From positions 1 to 64,000 of the forward strand of contig DAOROA010000022.1 of assembly GCA_035441325.1 (NCBI GenBank): a stretch of DNA of 64,000 bases. The letters are read 5' to 3'. The stretch's first letter is position 1; every line of letters starts with the position of its first letter. This document shows positions 63,366 to 64,000 of this stretch, piece by piece. A program made the position numbers and the translations under genes. The notes under the pieces were generated by a model, which searched no databases, was not told where the DNA came from, and saw nothing but the letters and a program-made list of their open reading frames with translations. This stretch comes from Competibacter_A sp002352125 (GTDB lineage: Bacteria; Pseudomonadota; Gammaproteobacteria; Competibacterales; Competibacteraceae).

Positions 63366-64000
63366 ATGTCGAAAATCAAGTCGATTCAAGGACGCGAAAT
63401 TCTCGACTCGCGCGGCAACCCGACCGTCGGCGTGGATGTCGTCCTGGAATCTGGCGCCAAGGGCAGCGCCGGCGTGCCGTCCGGTGCCTCCACCGGCAGC
63501 CGCGAGGCGCTGGAATTGCGGGACGGCGACAAGAGCCGCTATCTTGGCAAGGGCGTGCTCAAAGCCGTCGCCAACGTCAACGGCGAACTGCGCAACGCCC
63601 TGCTCGGCATCGAAGCGGCCGATAACCAGGTAGCCATCGACCAGAAGATGATCGACCTGGACGGCACTCCGACCAAGAGCCGGCTCGGTGCCAACGCTAT
63701 CCTCGGCGTCTCGATGGCCGTCGCTCACGCCGTCGCCGCCGAGAAAGGCGTACCGCTGTACAAGTATCTGAATCCCACCGGCCCCTACCACCTGCCGGTG
63801 CCGATGATGAATATCCTCAACGGCGGCGCCCACGCCGACAACAGCGTGGATATGCAGGAGTTCATGATCATGCCGGTCGGCGCGCCCAGCTTCCGCGAGG
63901 CGCTGCGCTGGGGGGCGGAAGTGTTCCATGCCCTCAAGGCCGTGCTGAAGGGGCAGGGCATGAACACCGCCGTCGGCGACGAAGGCGGCTTCGCTCCCAA
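63366..64000 (+). CDS. eno: Enolase, 5' part (runs off window)
   Basis: Converts 2-phosphoglycerate to phosphoenolpyruvate and, in many gammaproteobacteria, joins the RNA degradosome. About 211 residues are visible: SIQGREILDSRGNPTVGVDV, VPSGASTGSREALELRDGD, GANAILGVSMAVAHA, MMNILNGGAHADNSVDMQEFMI and GDEGGFAP with the catalytic Glu. The C-terminal barrel lies beyond the end. A GAGGAG site precedes ATG 63366, 43 bp after kdsA. Confidence 0.97.
   Translation, partial: MSKIKSIQGREILDSRGNPTVGVDVVLESGAKGSAGVPSGASTGSREALELRDGDKSRYLGKGVLKAVANVNGELRNALLGIEAADNQVAIDQKMIDLDGTPTKSRLGANAILGVSMAVAHAVAAEKGVPLYKYLNPTGPYHLPVPMMNILNGGAHADNSVDMQEFMIMPVGAPSFREALRWGAEVFHALKAVLKGQGMNTAVGDEGGFAP

Overview
The window is GC-rich, densely packed chromosomal DNA of a gammaproteobacterium. 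The best guides are the pyrG-kdsA-eno order, the aspS-nudB neighbour pair, pstSCAB-phoU, a terZABCDE tellurite-type cluster, Ada, MutM, MutS, TtcA and a YdcH-like DUF465 protein. Glucokinase, Entner-Doudoroff genes (edd-eda) and a glyoxylate shunt (aceA, aceB) lie close together. Such a repertoire would suit a Competibacter-like or purple-sulfur-related lineage, but no ribosomal RNA is present, so this placement is inference. No rRNA, tRNA, CRISPR array, prophage or intact insertion sequence was found.

Layout. 0-5.7 kb: the end of an outer-membrane barrel gene, a small unknown gene, a CHASE2 histidine kinase overlapping its sigma-54 activator-type response regulator, and a DUF1028 protein. 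5.7-11.4 kb: phosphate uptake genes (minus strand) with a terminator between pstS and pstC and a candidate Pho box. 11.4-15.4 kb: an SDR enzyme, mutM, an unknown secreted protein and a cyclic-nucleotide-binding coiled-coil protein. 15.7-18.3 kb: edd-eda. 18.3-21.0 kb: a visibly AT-richer segment with a gene remnant, a perfect 17-bp-arm palindrome, a membrane c-type-heme sensor without output domain, and a DUF4388 protein. 21.3-28.9 kb: a tight gene string aspS-nudB-mprF-acvB-apaH-folA, joining Asp-tRNA synthesis, aminoacyl-lipid synthesis and turnover, Ap4A removal and folate steps. 29-31 kb: ada and an enoyl-CoA hydratase-family gene. 31-35.8 kb: terZABCDE (minus strand). 36-44 kb: a long Sel1-repeat protein, mutS, a ClC transporter, a NudJ-like Nudix enzyme, a small haem protein and a pterin carbinolamine dehydratase.

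44.1-49.5 kb holds the most unusual locus: a 1,456-residue protein with TIR, CHAT (caspase-like), STAND NTPase and TPR regions, immediately followed by an Rpn-type PD-(D/E)XK nuclease gene whose ribosome-binding site fills the 10-bp gap between them. TIR Glu74, CHAT His417/Cys470, a Walker A site and the Rpn D-ExK residues are all present. This looks like an NLR-like immune or cell-suicide module with two effector domains plus a linked nuclease.

49.5-54 kb: glucokinase, isocitrate lyase and malate synthase, the last two each followed by a clear terminator. 54-60.6 kb: ydcH-like gene, ttcA, an orphan Hcp, and livKHMG without livF, followed by a Uma2 nuclease-family gene. 60.8-64 kb: pyrG, kdsA and the start of eno, which runs off the window.
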